NCBI GenBank assembly: GCA_024138025.1
Contig: JAMXBD010000011.1
Span: 2,653,501-2,717,500, forward strand
Reading direction: 5' to 3'
From: Combretum micranthum
Lineage: Eukaryota; Streptophyta; Magnoliopsida; Myrtales; Combretaceae
Length of the DNA: 64,000 bases
Positions 1-12,842 of the stretch are shown here, in pieces. Under the pieces are notes generated by a model, which was given only the letters and a program-made list of their open reading frames with translations, did no database searches and was not told where the DNA came from. Each line of letters opens with the position of its first letter. Within the stretch, counting starts at the first letter, position 1. The position numbers and the translations under genes are program-made.

Positions 1-1521
1 TTGAAGAGTTTAGAAATCTAATTCACATGCAAATTATTCGATGAATTACATGAGCTAAAATGTGATACATGGAATTGGGCATATGTAATGTGGTTTAGAA
101 GTTTTGTCAAACAGCTAATGTGCATGCTATATAAACTTGGTGGAATTTTATCAAATAATTAATATGCACTATAAAAGCATAGTGAAATTTGACATCAAAT
201 ATCTTTGAAAAATGAATAGATTATGAATTTCTATATGCATGTATGTATGCATGTATGTGTATTTATATAGAGTATCCCTCTCTTATAGAATGTGATATTA
301 AAAGGAAATAAAGAATAAAATAAGGGAAATCACATTTACGTTTGTATGTCAGATTGTGGTTTAGAGTTTGGAAAATAGGGGAATATTATTAGTAAAATTG
401 ACATCAAATTGCACAAAATGATATCATGAGCTTAGGTTTCATGAAATTTGTTGTAGGAATCACACATGGAATTAATTTAGAGTGAAAAGGGTCAAGTGCA
501 GAAGAAAAGGAGGACGGATGTCTAGCATATACAGCAATGAAATCGATTTCACTATCTGTATTTTTGGGAATTTTTTCCTTAAATTATTTATTTTTTAATT
601 CTTTTTAAATAGTGTTTTTCCTTAACTCTTGTATAATGATTAGTATTAAAGTTCTAATAACACAAACTATTATTATATATAAATGAAAAAATACATAATA
701 TGTGTATATAGGGGTTGGAAAGGTATGTTTTTTTTCCCCTTCTAAAAACAAACCATTAGATAACAACTTGAATCGGTCTGGATTATGGACTACGATATTA
801 TTATATGTATTTTTAAATTTTTTTCTTCATTAAGACCTAATATACTCTATGTCTACTAATCATGCAACTTTTCAACTAAGTCTAGGACTTGGTGGACAAT
901 TGGACATCTCATTTTATCCTTTTGTTGAACCTTTTATAACTTTGGATCAGATAGACGAGTACCAAAAATAATACGATAATATTATTACAAGAAAAAAGCT
1001 TAGGAAAACCAGTTAACCAAATTAGATTACATTAAATTGTCAAGTTGTAGTAACTTAGAAAACGACTAATATCACACAGAAGAAACCAAAAGGAAGTCAA
1101 ACAATATGACCAAATTGTACAAGAACTTCATTTTAATGGTTTTTGGCAAAAAAAAACATAACATGTCCCTGCCATTTTTATTGTACATTAACATAGCCAT
1201 TCAATTTGCAATCAAATTCAACTCCTTTGGTGCAGCTTTAATCTTTACCTCCTTGAGCATTGCCACCTTTAACTTATAAGGCAATAAAATATTGTCAAGT
1301 TAATTTTAAAAATAGTCATCAAATAATAAATACCATAATAAAATCACAAAAAAAAAATACATTTCCTTTACACAATCATCAAGACTAAAAGCAATAAGAG
1401 TTAGATCCACTAAAGTGGTGGTAGTAGTATCAACAAAGCCCTCTTCTATAAAGATAAGAATAAAACTATAAATTCACAAATAAAAGAAAAATAATAATAA
1501 AAAAAAAACATATTACACACC
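1..1521. other. AT-rich DNA, no gene seen
   Basis: I see no coding region, RNA gene or clear mobile element in this stretch. It holds short A/T runs and a 12-bp inverted repeat half, ATTACAAGAAAA at 984-995, whose exact reverse complement lies at 4710-4721 beyond the hAT relic. I found no convincing target duplication outside the two, so I do not call them element ends. Confidence 0.5.
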
Positions 1522-3470
1522 TTATTCTATTTCTTGAAGTTTCTTAAAATCTTCCTCATAGTTTTTCAATGTTGCAAATGCTTTAAGCCAATCTTGCTCA
1601 CTAACAAGAGCCTCTACCATGGTTGGAGTCAAAGAACTGCAAAAGACATCAAATACCCATCCTCATGTACCAAAAGCACTCTTTGATGTGATGGTTGATA
1701 TTGGAATGATTGAAACATCTTTTGCTATTAAAGTTAGAATAGGACATCTAGAGGAATTTTTCTTCCACTAATCCCATACATTAAATGGTGGACCCTCCAC
1801 AATGCTTCAAGCTCTTCTCCTAAGTATCTATCCAATTCATATTTTTCTACTAATGATTTCTCTCTAGCTAGTTGCATAAATATAGTTAACAGTTATAAGT
1901 GATTTAGGTTGATCTTCTTTTTCTTTTCAGGGGGTCAATTGTTTCTCTTCCTTTTCGACCTAATAATAGACTCATAGCGAGCAAACATACCATAAAAGTG
2001 CATAACAAATTTTTCTCATCAATTGATTTGCAATTTTGTCATGATAAACATTTTTTGCCATCCATTCAACAAAAAATAATTTTTGATGAGGATCCAACAC
2101 TCCAACAACAAACAAAAGTAAATTAATGTTATTGATGTTACTCTAATATTTATCATACTTTTTCTTTATCCTCTCAGCTATTATACAAATGGATAGATCA
2201 TCACTTTATATCTTTGCTTGATTTCATAAGCAACCCCTAAAATTTTATCAATAAAATTATTATATGTAATATAAAAGGAGTCAAATATGTTCATTGTGGC
2301 ATCATAAAAATACTTCAAAAATGGAAAAATGTTACATGCATGCTCCTAATCTTTTTTAGTAGGCACTCCCTTCATTTTATCCTTTTAGAGCTCCTGACCA
2401 AACTTTTCATCATTAATATCCAACAATTCAAAAACCTTCTGAAATTTAATAGCTATCTCCAATATCAAGTATTTGGAGTTCCATCTTGTCTTAACATCTA
2501 AATATAAAAAGCTTTTGCTTTCAATCTCTTCTTCCACAACACAATTCTTAAATTTAGCCATTCCACCGGAGGGTAATTTCACAAATCTAATAGCTTCCTA
2601 AATTCTAAAAATAGAATCTTCAATATCTTTTAAGCCCTCTTTCACAGTCAATATAAATATGTGAGCACAACATATCATGTGAAAAAAGTCACCTTTCATG
2701 GTTAATGTATTCCAAGATTGGAATCTTTTTTTTTTTTTTTCAAATATTGAATGCCCAGATCATTGGAATTGGCATTATCAATAGTAATGGCAAGTATCTT
2801 GAAACCCCAATTAGCAAGACATTTCTCTATAGTCTTTCCAATAATCTCACCAAAATGGTTAGTAATTTGATAATAATTAATAATTCTTTTATGCAATTTC
2901 ACTCATTATCAATGAAATGACATGTTAGACACATATAGTTTAGATTTTGATTAGAAGTCCATATGTTCGTAGTTAAACAAACTCAAGGAGCATGTGATTG
3001 AAAATATTTTCTCAATTTTCCCCTATCCTCCCTAAACAATTCCAGGTATTCAAGTGTCAATGATCTACATGACGGAAGATTAAAGTTTGGTTGCACTACT
3101 TCCAAGGATATACACAATTCTTCATGTTCAACAAACTTAAATGGTAATTCAGCAACAACTAACATCCTAAGAAGTCTTCTTCCGCATTAATCTTGACCAA
3201 ATCTAGTAATCAAACTTTGGCTAGCCCATTTACTTTCAATAATACTAGAAAGAGTTTTGTGTTTTAACTTCTCTTCATATTTTAGTATAAATTGAGTACG
3301 TCTACCCAAATGAGCATGCATAGTACTGTTCCATTTGTACTTATAAAGGAAACATTTTTAGAACTATGGCTACACTATGCTCTCAATTTATCCTTAGACT
3401 CCCTTTTTGAAAATTGATCCCATATCGTAGATTTTTTTCTCTTAGTACTTAATGCAAAAATAGAGTCTCA
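1522..3470 (-). pseudogene. hAT-family transposase relic (BED zinc finger / RICESLEEPER-like)
   Basis: This is a broken transposase of a hAT DNA transposon, the family from which plant BED-finger RICESLEEPER/DAYSLEEPER proteins derive; such enzymes bind element ends and move the DNA in the nucleus. Reading the minus strand, blocks appear in family order: a degenerate BED-finger region (about 3470-3250), a block with LPFKFVEHEE (3165-2983), a block with AITIDNANSNDLG (2902-2702), a block with VKTRWNSKYLILE (2582-2385), and a C-terminal dimerisation region containing IIPISTITSKSAF and then EALVSEQDWLKAF, ending at a stop at 1522-1524. The last block is the typical hAT C-terminal signature. The blocks sit in different frames with stops between them, so no full protein can be made. 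Terminal inverted repeats and an 8-bp target duplication were not found. The family call is firm; the element's borders are unknown. Confidence 0.85.
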
Positions 3471-4254
3471 AGCGACTCACTGAAGATAATGGTTTTGCAT
3501 TCCTAAAATTACTGGGACATGAAGGATGTGTTTTGGTATGCCATCATTGCTGCTTTGTATCCCATTATCATTAAGTGTAGACAAACAAAAAAATAATATA
3601 AAAAAGTAATATAAGGAGGAAAAAAAACTAATTGACTTATCATGGGTTAAAGCACAACACATGAGTTATCACTTATGAGGCCAAAAGCAATAAAGCATAT
3701 CGATAAAGATTTGATTTTACACAAGCATTCACATAAATTTACTTATTAAAAGCATATTAATAAAGATTTGCCAAAATTTTGTCTTCTTGCTTTTATTGCC
3801 TATTATTTTTTCCCTTTAGATTGATATTACTTTTATTGTCTACTTTAATATAAAGTTTGAACGTCTGTTTGTTCTAAATAAAATACAATTTTTTTTCTCC
3901 CAATATGGATAGTGACGTTCTATAACTCTTATTGCAATTAATGTCAATCCAAAAACAACAATTCTAGCCAAACAAAGAAGATCCCAAGCAATTCTAGCCA
4001 ACAAGAAAGAGAGTTATGAAGATCCTAAGCAATTGGACAATAAAAAACATGAAAACAAATGAATAGGATAACAAACAATCCTAAAAAAATTTCCTTTTTC
4101 CTTATGGTTTAGATCGATAAGAAAAAAAAATAGAAAAGAAAAAATCACAACTGCTATTAACTTTGTCAACATAGGTATGAAAATCCTCTTATTTGGGATT
4201 TTAATGGCTAATTTTGATGATAACATAATGCGTACAAAACAGAATTACAACTCA

Positions 4255-4580
4255 ATAATTTTTGGACTAATGTGACAAATGCTTTTACAAAATATTCAAT
4301 TATGTATTTGAATTTTAAAAACTTTAAAATTGTCTAATTTTATACATGACTTTTGAAATTGATTAACTTGATACATAAAAAACTTCAAAAGTAATCGATT
4401 CAGTATTTGAAAAAAATAAAAAAACTTAGTGGAGGTACTATTAGCCTTGCACAAAATGTTTTTTTTAGATACTAAATTGATTAATTTCAAAGTTCATGAA
4501 CCAAATAGATTAATTTCAAAATTAAGACAACTAATTACACATTTTGTAAAAGTTCATGCACCACACCATAAAAGAATTGA
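4255..4580. mobile_element. Foldback MITE, family 2, copy 1
   Basis: The two halves are imperfect reverse complements: the left arm contains TTACAAAATATTCAATTATG and the right arm, reverse-complemented, TTACAAAATGTGTAATTAG. The interior shares the stretch around 'actaaattgattaatttcaaagttcatg' with the copy at 51715-52019, including a 'gtggaggtac' to 'cacaaaa' centre. Borders are approximate and no clean target duplication was seen here. It has no coding capacity. Confidence 0.6.
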
Positions 4581-4639
4581 CTTTTAAAAAAAGAATTTTG
4601 CGATAGAAAATTAGCAAAATAGCTTAAATCTATATAAGT

Positions 4640-4721
4640 AGAATCAGTGACGATGATTTTTGTGACAAAAACTTATTTTAGAGACAAAAATTTTGTCTCT
4701 ATAACCTAGTTTTCTTGTAAT
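4640..4721. repeat. CACTA-like element terminus
   Basis: The stretch has alternating 'gtgacgatga' and 'gagacaaaaattttgtctct' palindromic motifs and ends in TTTTCTTGTAAT. Plant CACTA elements typically begin CACTACAAGAAAA, and the reverse complement of this end is a mutated form of that. A second copy of the same end lies at 40500-40639. I could not pair either one with a left end. Confidence 0.4.
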
Positions 4722-6572
4722 ATCATTTGTGACCTTACCCGATAATTTTAAAAGAACAAAGAAAATAAGAACTATTATATAATTAAATTTTAATGACATA
4801 ACTTTAAAGTCTACTGGTACTATTTAAAGCTTCACTGAATCACTTATTGACTTCTTGTATATAACCATTAAGTTGAAATAAAAAAAAAAAAATTACGAAA
4901 AATATTTCATAGCACACATGCATCAATTTTATAACTAAAAGAATCTACCATCAGCCCCCTTGAACAATCAAAACACATTAGGATCTGTACATTTTGTATA
5001 ATATATCAGTTATTTTCTAAATACAAGTAAAAGCAAATGGAAAACATTACCATGTCATACACCACGATGCTACTATAATACTTTTTATCTAGTTGAGAGG
5101 GCGTCCTAGGATTAATAATAATTCATTTGTTTATTGATCAATAATACTTTTACTAAGCTGGCAAATTTAAATAATTAGTTGTTTTCTTTAGACTTAAATT
5201 AAGAAAAAAAAAATCCACTTGTGTACTGGGTGAGAATAAATCATAGATGAAAATATATTTTTTGTACTAGTTTTCATTTGACTTTACAAATAATCTAACT
5301 CGGTGGTACAATCACTAACTTAATATTGTGTATAGATCTATCTCGCAGTATGCTTGCTTAGGTATGTAATTTAATGATGCAATATTTATATATAAGTTTG
5401 AGTAATGCATACATTAATTCTTTGGCGTTTGATGCAGTAAATGGAACAATACAGATTACTAAAATTACTTTTAATTTTATGCCAATTGCCAAAATTGAAA
5501 TTATAACTAGTTCTTAGGGGATGGTATCTTATTCTATCTGAAGAAAAGCAAACATAATTAATTAAAAGGTATGAACTAACTACCTAAAAGGATCTAACAT
5601 AACTTGTTGTAATATAAAATTTGGATTACTTTGCTTGAAAGGCTTTGGGAAATTTATGAAGAAAATAGGAAACGTAGCAACAGATAGGTAACATAATGCA
5701 ACATAATAGATGAACAACTCCATGAGAAAATATCCGAGAAGATATCAAACTTCTTATTACATATATCCTTTATACCTTTTATTTGCAAGTACATCCGAAA
5801 GGAATGAAAGACAAAGCATAGATGCCAAGAAATTTCAAATGACATCAAAATTAACCATAAACCAAAACGTTAATTGCAATATCATCAAAACCATGTCGAG
5901 AATAATGGACTATCACCAAAATGAGATCATAATGCTTAATAAAAAAAGGTACAAATCAGTTATTGTGAAACTAAGGAGGTGATTGAATTAAATTTAAAAT
6001 TCTACTTTTTGTAAACCTAGAGAAGAAGAAGTAGATAGTAGATGGAGATGAAAGAAAGAGAGAGAAGGGTGTGAGAGTAAAAAGATAGAGAGAGGTTGTG
6101 GATCCAAAAAAATATAAATTATTTTAGCTAGGCTTTTATTACTAGATTTAGAAATTTATTTTAAGGTTTCTGGAACAGTTTGGTTTGGATTAATGGTGCA
6201 GTTTAGATATACACCTAAACTAAACTACAATCCATTTTAGGGGGTTCAGTTGAAATCGCTTATAAAAAAACCATAAATTCAGTTTGGTTTAATTTAGTTT
6301 GTGGTCTGGTTTGATTTCGTTGGCTTTTTGCCCACCCCTAATATATAATGAACTTTCTCATTAGCCCGGTATCATGTCTATTAGCAAGTTGCTTATGAGT
6401 ATGGAAATAAATTAAGTTCATAAAGTTTAAATAAATAATTTTTAATATAATCTTAAATTCAACTTATTTATGAAATGTGATCGAGTTGATGATGATTTTT
6501 TTCTAATAATTTAAAATTCTATTCTGAATTCTATCCTATAATTACTTTTTAGGCAAATATACTTATGAAACC
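4722..6572. other. AT-rich DNA, no gene seen
   Basis: No gene is supported. A 90-residue open frame at 5710-5982 has no recognisable domain and AT-driven composition. From about 6130 to 6340 there is a GGTTTGGTTT-rich repeat, listed separately. Confidence 0.5.
6130..6340. repeat. hAT-type repeat end rich in GGTTTGGTTT
   Basis: The stretch carries repeated 'agtttggttt' and 'ggtctggtttgattt' motifs and ends in TTTTTGCCCACCCCTA. Plant hAT-type non-autonomous elements commonly end in TGCCCACCCCTA and start with TAGGGGTGGGCA. A related left end is at 8707 and a related right end near 45818. The left border here was not found. Confidence 0.45.
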
Positions 6573-6876
6573 TATCGTATAGGAGGAAATTACACCAGAA
6601 AGTCTCAACGTTTGTGGGTAAATTCATTTGAGGTCATAATGTTTCAAGTGATTCAAAAGAGGTCTCAACATTTATAGAAGTAGATCAATTAAGATCTTTG
6701 TTGACACGTGTCAATAGGAGAAATATTTAATTAAAACTCAGAAAACCTATCATATTATGACATATGTCAATGAAAACATTAATTGACCTACTTCTCCAAA
6801 TGCAGGGACCTCTTTTGGATCTCTTTTGAACCATTGAAATATTGAGACCTTCTAGAGTAATTTACCCTATAGTATA
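6573..6876. mobile_element. MULE-type MITE, family 1, copy 1
   Basis: The element core is 6582-6867, with long imperfect terminal inverted repeats: the left starts GGAGGAAATTACACC and the right, reverse-complemented, GGGTAAATTACTC. Both arms continue with a tract about 'tcaacgttt' or 'tcaatattt' and then 'ttca(a)aagaggtc'. Flanks TATCGTATA (6573-6581) and TATAGTATA (6868-6876) form a 9-bp target duplication with one mismatch, the length made by Mutator-like transposases. It is non-coding. Two sister copies lie at 37149-37519 and 48084-48389. Confidence 0.75.
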
Positions 6877-8706
6877 ACTAGTAATCACTCCATCCCTATT
6901 ATTTAACCATCAAATTCAAGTTAGCTACTTAATTAGCTATAATTACTAAATTGATTATGATTATCAAATTACTAATTACAAGTTAGTGTCACAATATTAA
7001 TTTAATTCAATCAATTGTAATGTAATTTTTTAATTCCATCAATGATTATATTAGTCTTCTTGAATTGCAAAATTCCTTAATTGGATTAATATCTTTCTCA
7101 ATATTACTAATCTTTAACTTTAAGTTGATAAATTGGAATGTCATCCTAATAAATAGAAACCTACAATTGTATGAAGACCAATGAATTCACTATTAAGGTT
7201 AACTTAAATGAAAGCTTTCACCTAATATAGAAGGTTTATGTTGTTTTTATCTGTATGATTCCATGCAAATCTTTCCAATTATGCGAATCTATTCAATCTA
7301 GTGATTTCTCAATTAACTAGAATGAAATCTATTCATGAATAAATACTTTAGGACTATTAATTCAAGATAACAATAAAAACTGATAATTTGATTCAAGAAA
7401 AACTAATGATCATTTAATTTCAAAACAATCCCAATTACATAATAAGCCTAGTATCATCTCTGTCTAGATAAAAGTAATCCATTCTTCTTTAGATTTATGG
7501 ATCAAATCATAACTAATATAGAAAATAATATATTTATATATATGAAACACAAAAACCCCCTTTGATTTATTAATATTGCAATCTTAGTTGTTTTTTATAT
7601 TCTTGACTTACCCTAGTCTCTTTTTCTCTCTAAAAGTCTTTCAAATTTGCCAAAAGTTCTTTTCAAGATGAGTAGAGGCAGATATTTGTATTAGGATAGG
7701 ATTTGTTTAATTAATATGGTCATGTTCAAACTTATGTTTCACCAAATCTTGAAGAATATCTTCGTGAGCCACCTAAACATGAGCTTATGTTCAAGCTCGT
7801 GTTAACTACTTTATCATCTTTCTTTAAAGAACAAAACTTCAACACAAATTGTATTTAATCTTTTGTTTTGCTTCTTTTCCAAATAAAACATCAAACAAAT
7901 GTCGTCTTTAAACTCATACTTGGGATTAATGAATCTCCTTTGCAATCTAGGTAAACATAACCTTTGAAATGCTCATGTTATGACTTGTGTTGGCTCCAAT
8001 TTCTTCAAACTTCTTCAAATCTTCACAAAAGTCGTTAAAACTTTCCAAATTTCTTTCTTTAAGCTCAAATAAGTTATTAAAGCAACATTTTAACAAACAA
8101 ATATCAATTTCCTCCAATTAATCATCATCATTTAGTAATATAGCCCAAAATATCCTATCTAAATATAGGTCTTTGAACACTTATTAGTTGAACTTGAGGA
8201 GCTCACATGTAGCTCATCTCGTTTTGTTGCCTTCACAAGTCAATTCTAATGGCATTACTTCAATTCTAATAGCTTTTTGAGTTTTGCCAATAGCTTAAAT
8301 TTTAGTAAAATAAATTTCAAGAGAAGGTCAAATGAAAAGGTTAATGAATTTTTTAACAAAATGCCTTTGATAAGCTTTTGATTTTTTTTCTATGCTATAT
8401 GTCATTCATATTCTAAAGGAAAATATCAAATTTGGTACTCGAACTTTGTATGAAAATTCAATTTGTTACCTTAACATTAAGGATAACCAAGTGTTTGACA
8501 CTTGCAAAAAAGAAAAAAAAAGTACTGATTGAGAGAAAAAGATGATGATGATGAAGGAGAAGGGAAGGAAGGAGAGTTGTGATTCTTTAATTTTGTAATA
8601 TGTTTCAAGAAAAAAATTGTTCTTTTTTATTTTTTTTTTCCAGTTCTTGTTCTTCACTAAACTCACTCAATTTCACTATGTCTCTTAAGACCGTTTTCTT
8701 CTTGAA
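6877..8706. other. AT-rich DNA, no gene seen
   Basis: I see no gene. Near 8424-8475 there is half of a MITE-like arm ('ttggtactcgaactttg'). The minus-strand open frame at 8466-8666 is a low-complexity K/F/I-rich artefact of A/T runs. Confidence 0.5.
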
Positions 8707-9360
8707 TAAGGGTGTGCAAAAAAACCGATGAAAATGAAAGACGGAACCGAAACCCGAAAACTAATCTGAAAAATATGGTAAACTGGTTTGTTGGTTCCAA
8801 TTTAGGATTGCATTTTTTCTTTTTTCCAGTTTTCGGTTTTGGTTTTGGTTTGTAACCACAAAAAACTGATGGTTAACGGTTAACCATTTCAATATTTATA
8901 AATATATTATATATAAATTCACATATAATAATTATTCTTTACAAATATATATACATATGATTTATATATAAATGTAATTTATATATGTTAATGTTTCTTG
9001 ATTTTGATTAAAATACTATATTTTGTCCTATGTTTGATGGAAGTTAATATGATAATTAATTCGATTTGACTTTATTGATGATGATACATCCAAAGGTTTG
9101 TTTTTTCCCCTTTTCCTTAATTTGATTTTTTTTTAACTCTTGTAATATATATAATAATTTAAAGAAAAACTCTATTATAAGGCTAAAAAATAAGATTTGT
9201 TGAAACTGTCAATTTGATTTATTGAAACTATTATGTTAAATGGTTAAAGACCAAGAAACCAAAAAATTAACTGAAAAAAGTGGTTAACCGTTTATAATGG
9301 ACTGGTTAAGTACTACGATATTAAAAAAACGATTATTATAGTTATATTAAAAAAATAGGG
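8707..9360. repeat. hAT-type repeat, GGTTTTGGTTT-rich
   Basis: It begins TAAGGGTGTGCAAAAAAACC, a mutated form of the TAGGGGTGGGCAAAA end of plant hAT-type MITEs. It continues with 'accgaaacccgaaaac', 'ttttcggttttggttttgg' and 'ggttaacggttaacc' motifs. The right end is unclear and I saw no target duplication. It has no coding capacity. Confidence 0.4.
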
Positions 9361-9365
9361 CCACA

Positions 9366-10120
9366 GACAAGTTAACTAGGCAAACACCCCTATTTTTAAT
9401 GTACTCTCTCTCCTCGACTTCTCTCTCTAACATCTCAACTAATAACCACCTTTGCATAGCCTTCATCTCCACTCCCAATTAACCTTCCATATCATATATA
9501 CTCTTGATTCACTACTTCATTGAAAGCTAAAAACACCTCCATCAATTTACATGCACCACTTCAAAATGCCCCCTCACATCATTCACGGATGCTAATTGCC
9601 CAAACCTATATGCTACTATCTCAACTGATCTCCACCAGCAACCAGCCATTTACAAATCTTCACTATAGAAGCCCATTTCCTTCAATTAGTATTAGTTGTC
9701 TTAGTGACGCAGCGGAATACGAAGGGAACAATCGCAAGACGTTGATTCGCGCACGAATACCGGCTTGTGATCTTCAAATATCCATTGATTCTGAGAATAC
9801 CTAGATATTTGGCATCAAAAATCGAAATCTACACAAGATTTACGAAATTTGGGATAAAGAGAGAACACTCTCAAACAATTTCATTCAAAAACAAGATGTT
9901 CTGTCCTTTCTGTAACCCTAGAATATATAATATGCTATTTTTACCAAAAAAGGAAACCTATCTAAATAATACCTAGGGCGAAAACAAATGAACGGTAGAG
10001 ATTAATGCCACAGACGGCATATAAAAATGATTATCCAATAAAAAGATAAGACATAAAGAAAAATTACTAAAAATAGTAAAAACGCGGTTTTGACGGCCTA
10101 AACGAAGGAATTTGGCCGAA
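9366..10120. other. Non-coding stretch, possible old LTR fragment
   Basis: The open frames at 9520-9804 and 9767-9976 show no domain I recognise. The segment around 9706-9770 ('gacgcagcggaatacgaa') resembles sequence common in plant retrotransposon LTRs, but I could not find a partner repeat, a primer site or borders, so this is only a suggestion. Confidence 0.3.
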
Positions 10121-10348
10121 AACCGGCTTGGGTCACAAGCAAAGCTTGTGAGTTCTGTCCGTTGGATCGTTTCCCTTCAGAATATGGACTCGCTCGGTAA
10201 ATATCCAAAACTCCAAAACTCCCCAAAATTACAGAACCGGCTTGGGTCACGAGCGAAGCTTGTGAGTTCTGTCCGTTGGATCGTTTCCCTTCAGAATATG
10301 GACTCGCTCGGTAAATATCCAAAACTCCAAAACTCCCTAAAATTACAG
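10121..10348. repeat. 114-bp direct tandem duplication
   Basis: Two head-to-tail copies, 10121-10234 and 10235-10348, both start AACCGGCTTGGGTCAC and end AAAATTACAG. They differ at only a few bases, for example 'cacaagcaaag' against 'cacgagcgaag'. The period of 114 is a multiple of three, so open frames run through both copies on both strands; I take those to be chance and not genes. Confidence 0.9.
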
Positions 10349-11143
10349 AACTGCCATTATCAAATCCTGTGCCATTTCTCCAAATAATTAATTGCTATCT
10401 TGTCTGCATCACTTAGCAATGGCATTTTCATCCAAAATTGTGGTATGTGACAGTAGTCTCAAAAGTCATTAATAGCCAATCTTTTGAATGCATTGATTGA
10501 ATGGGTTTTCAAATGAATTACCAAGCAAGTTTGATCTTTTCTTGTTCCCTTAACACCTTAGGCTTATTTTTTAATTCCAATTTCCTTCTACTTGTTGTTA
10601 AGTTAGAGTTTAGAGAGAGAAAGGAGAAGTCCTGTCATTGGAGTAATAGAGAAAACGCTTGTGAGAACTAGGGATCAGGGTTTCACCTATCAATTTCGTC
10701 AAGTTAGGTTCTTCATTTCACTCAATAAAGCCTTTTTGTTTTGTTTTTTTTTTTTATTTCTTGTTATGCTAGTATTATTTAGGACATAAAAATTGTTTAC
10801 TAATATTCTTTTACATGTGGTAGATATTGGTTGGTTTTCTTCTCCACATCAACAAATGGAGTTAGAGGGACATGATAAAAATCAGCATTGTCATGTTAAT
10901 CTATCTAGTTTGACTTAGTTGAACCTGATCTCTTGATGAAAACATTTTGATTCAATCTAATTTCTAGTTTTGCCCATTGACCCTCGACCCTTTAACATAT
11001 CTGGGTCAAGCCTTTGAGCAAGATCTAATAACATTGGTTGAAATAATAAAAAAAAAAGTTTAATTATATTTGAAGTAAATACTTCAAAATTTATATACCA
11101 AATTAAATTTTCATCCAAAATTCAATATCAAATTTAACATTTT
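10349..11143. other. AT-rich flank of the gypsy element, no gene
   Basis: I see nothing coding. The last 100 bases have MITE-like text ('caaaatttatataccaaatt'). The five bases before the LTR are ATTTT, which do not match the GAAAT that follows the element at 25324-25328. Confidence 0.5.
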
Positions 11144-12720
11144 TGTAAACCCCGAAAACTTCCACCATATGATACAACCTTAGATTAGAAATTATGGGTT
11201 GACTAGTAACCTTAAGAATTAATTAGAAACTCTAATTAGATAGATACTTTAAATTTGATCGGTTTAGGACTCATAAACTTTATAAAAGGATTTCTTTGAC
11301 CTCAAGTGACTCCAAAAACAAGATTTAATATTCCGAGTTAATAACTTAGGTTTTGATCAAAGGAAACTTCCAATCCTAAACCCGAATCTTTGTCAAACAA
11401 ACAGAATATATAGGAAAACCTAAATATGAATATCAAGTGATTATCTTAGTATTCAACAGAGCTTTGGAATTAAACCAAGGTATAGTAATGAACCTATACT
11501 TGCATTGGAACCCTAAAATTTGAGAATTTAGTTAGTAGTAAACTAAATTGATAAGATTTCATAGTAAGTATCCAAATCTAAAATGTATAACTAGTATAGC
11601 CTATATATTAGTAGCTTTATTACCTAAATGATTCAATAGGGTTGTAGTTGGAAAATTGTGTTCTTAGGATAAACTGTTAGGATTATAAATACCCAATAAA
11701 AACACAAATTGATATATAACTTGAAATCTAGACTTCAAATATAGAATTGAATCATACCAATAACCAAATTAGGGTTTTCTAAAGCCCTTGGAATCTGAAA
11801 CGAAAATTGACCCGAAAAGCTTTTCAAACTCAAATCGCGTAGGACAAGTTTTTTTTAATTAGATACGTATTATTAAAGTTTAAATTTGTACTTTTTGTTA
11901 AACTAAACACTTCATAGGATTCATTAAAGATCTTGGTATATATATACTTACATATATAAGCTAAAATATACCCTAATAATGTATTAAACTACCCGAAAAC
12001 CTAACTAAATAATAGTTAACTAATATATAATACATATATATATAACCTTGGCTTGCTGGAGACGAATCTGAAGTGTTTGGAGGGCTGAGATCTTATTGAA
12101 TTTGGTGAGCCGAATTTCCTCCATTATTTGTGTAAAAGTCAATACAAATCTTCTTCAAAGCAAATAAAAACGTGACAAATCATCTCAGCCTTAATGACAA
12201 TCAAACAAAGGGCTAAATGGACAACAAAACAAGAGCAATTTCGTTCAAAATGAAGGAGGAACATGGCTGGAACATTCTGCTAGGTTATATGTATATATAT
12301 ATGCGAACGAGCTCGGTTGGAGAAGCAAACGATTCCCAAAAATTCTCAAACCTTCCAGAACTCATCCTTAGCTTATTAGGAGTCGAACAAAGCCTGGAAT
12401 TAATTTTTAAACCATCGCTTTAACCCAATTCGGAATTTCGAACAGAAACCTTAGAAAACGCGTGGGAAACGAGCTCGAGGTAAGAAATGTTATTCCGTGA
12501 ATTTTCTTTGAGTTTTAAGGATTGCTATTAACTCTTAGACATCTTAGGAAGCTAACCAAGCTAGCTGGAAGCTTCGAATTTCATCGGAACCACAACGAAG
12601 GTAATCTTTCCAAACCCTAGCCGAGCTTGATGATCCGATTTCGTGATGAACATGTTGTTTATATCTAGTTTTTCTTGGATATTTAGGCTTCTAATGTTCC
12701 TAGGAGTAGTTTAGAACCAA

Positions 12721-12842
12721 AATCCCGACGTTCTAACGTCGGGATTTGCCAGATTTTGCCGCGGCTCATCGGGGAAGACGATGAACAGTGCTCCCCTGAT
12801 GAGCACGGGCTGGGTACACGGGCGTGTACACCCCGTGTACCT
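12721..12842. other. Cluster of three GC-rich hairpins in the 5' LTR
   Basis: Three inverted repeats follow one another. The first has AATCCCGACGTT paired with AACGTCGGGATT across a 2-base gap (12721-12746). The second has GCTCATCGGGG paired, with one mismatch, with CCCCTGATGAGC. The third has GGTACACGGG paired with CCCGTGTACC around a loop holding GTGTACAC. The same trio is present in the 3' LTR at 22945-23062, where the second stem is perfect. Function is unknown; a protein-binding or RNA-structure role is only inference. Confidence 0.8.
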
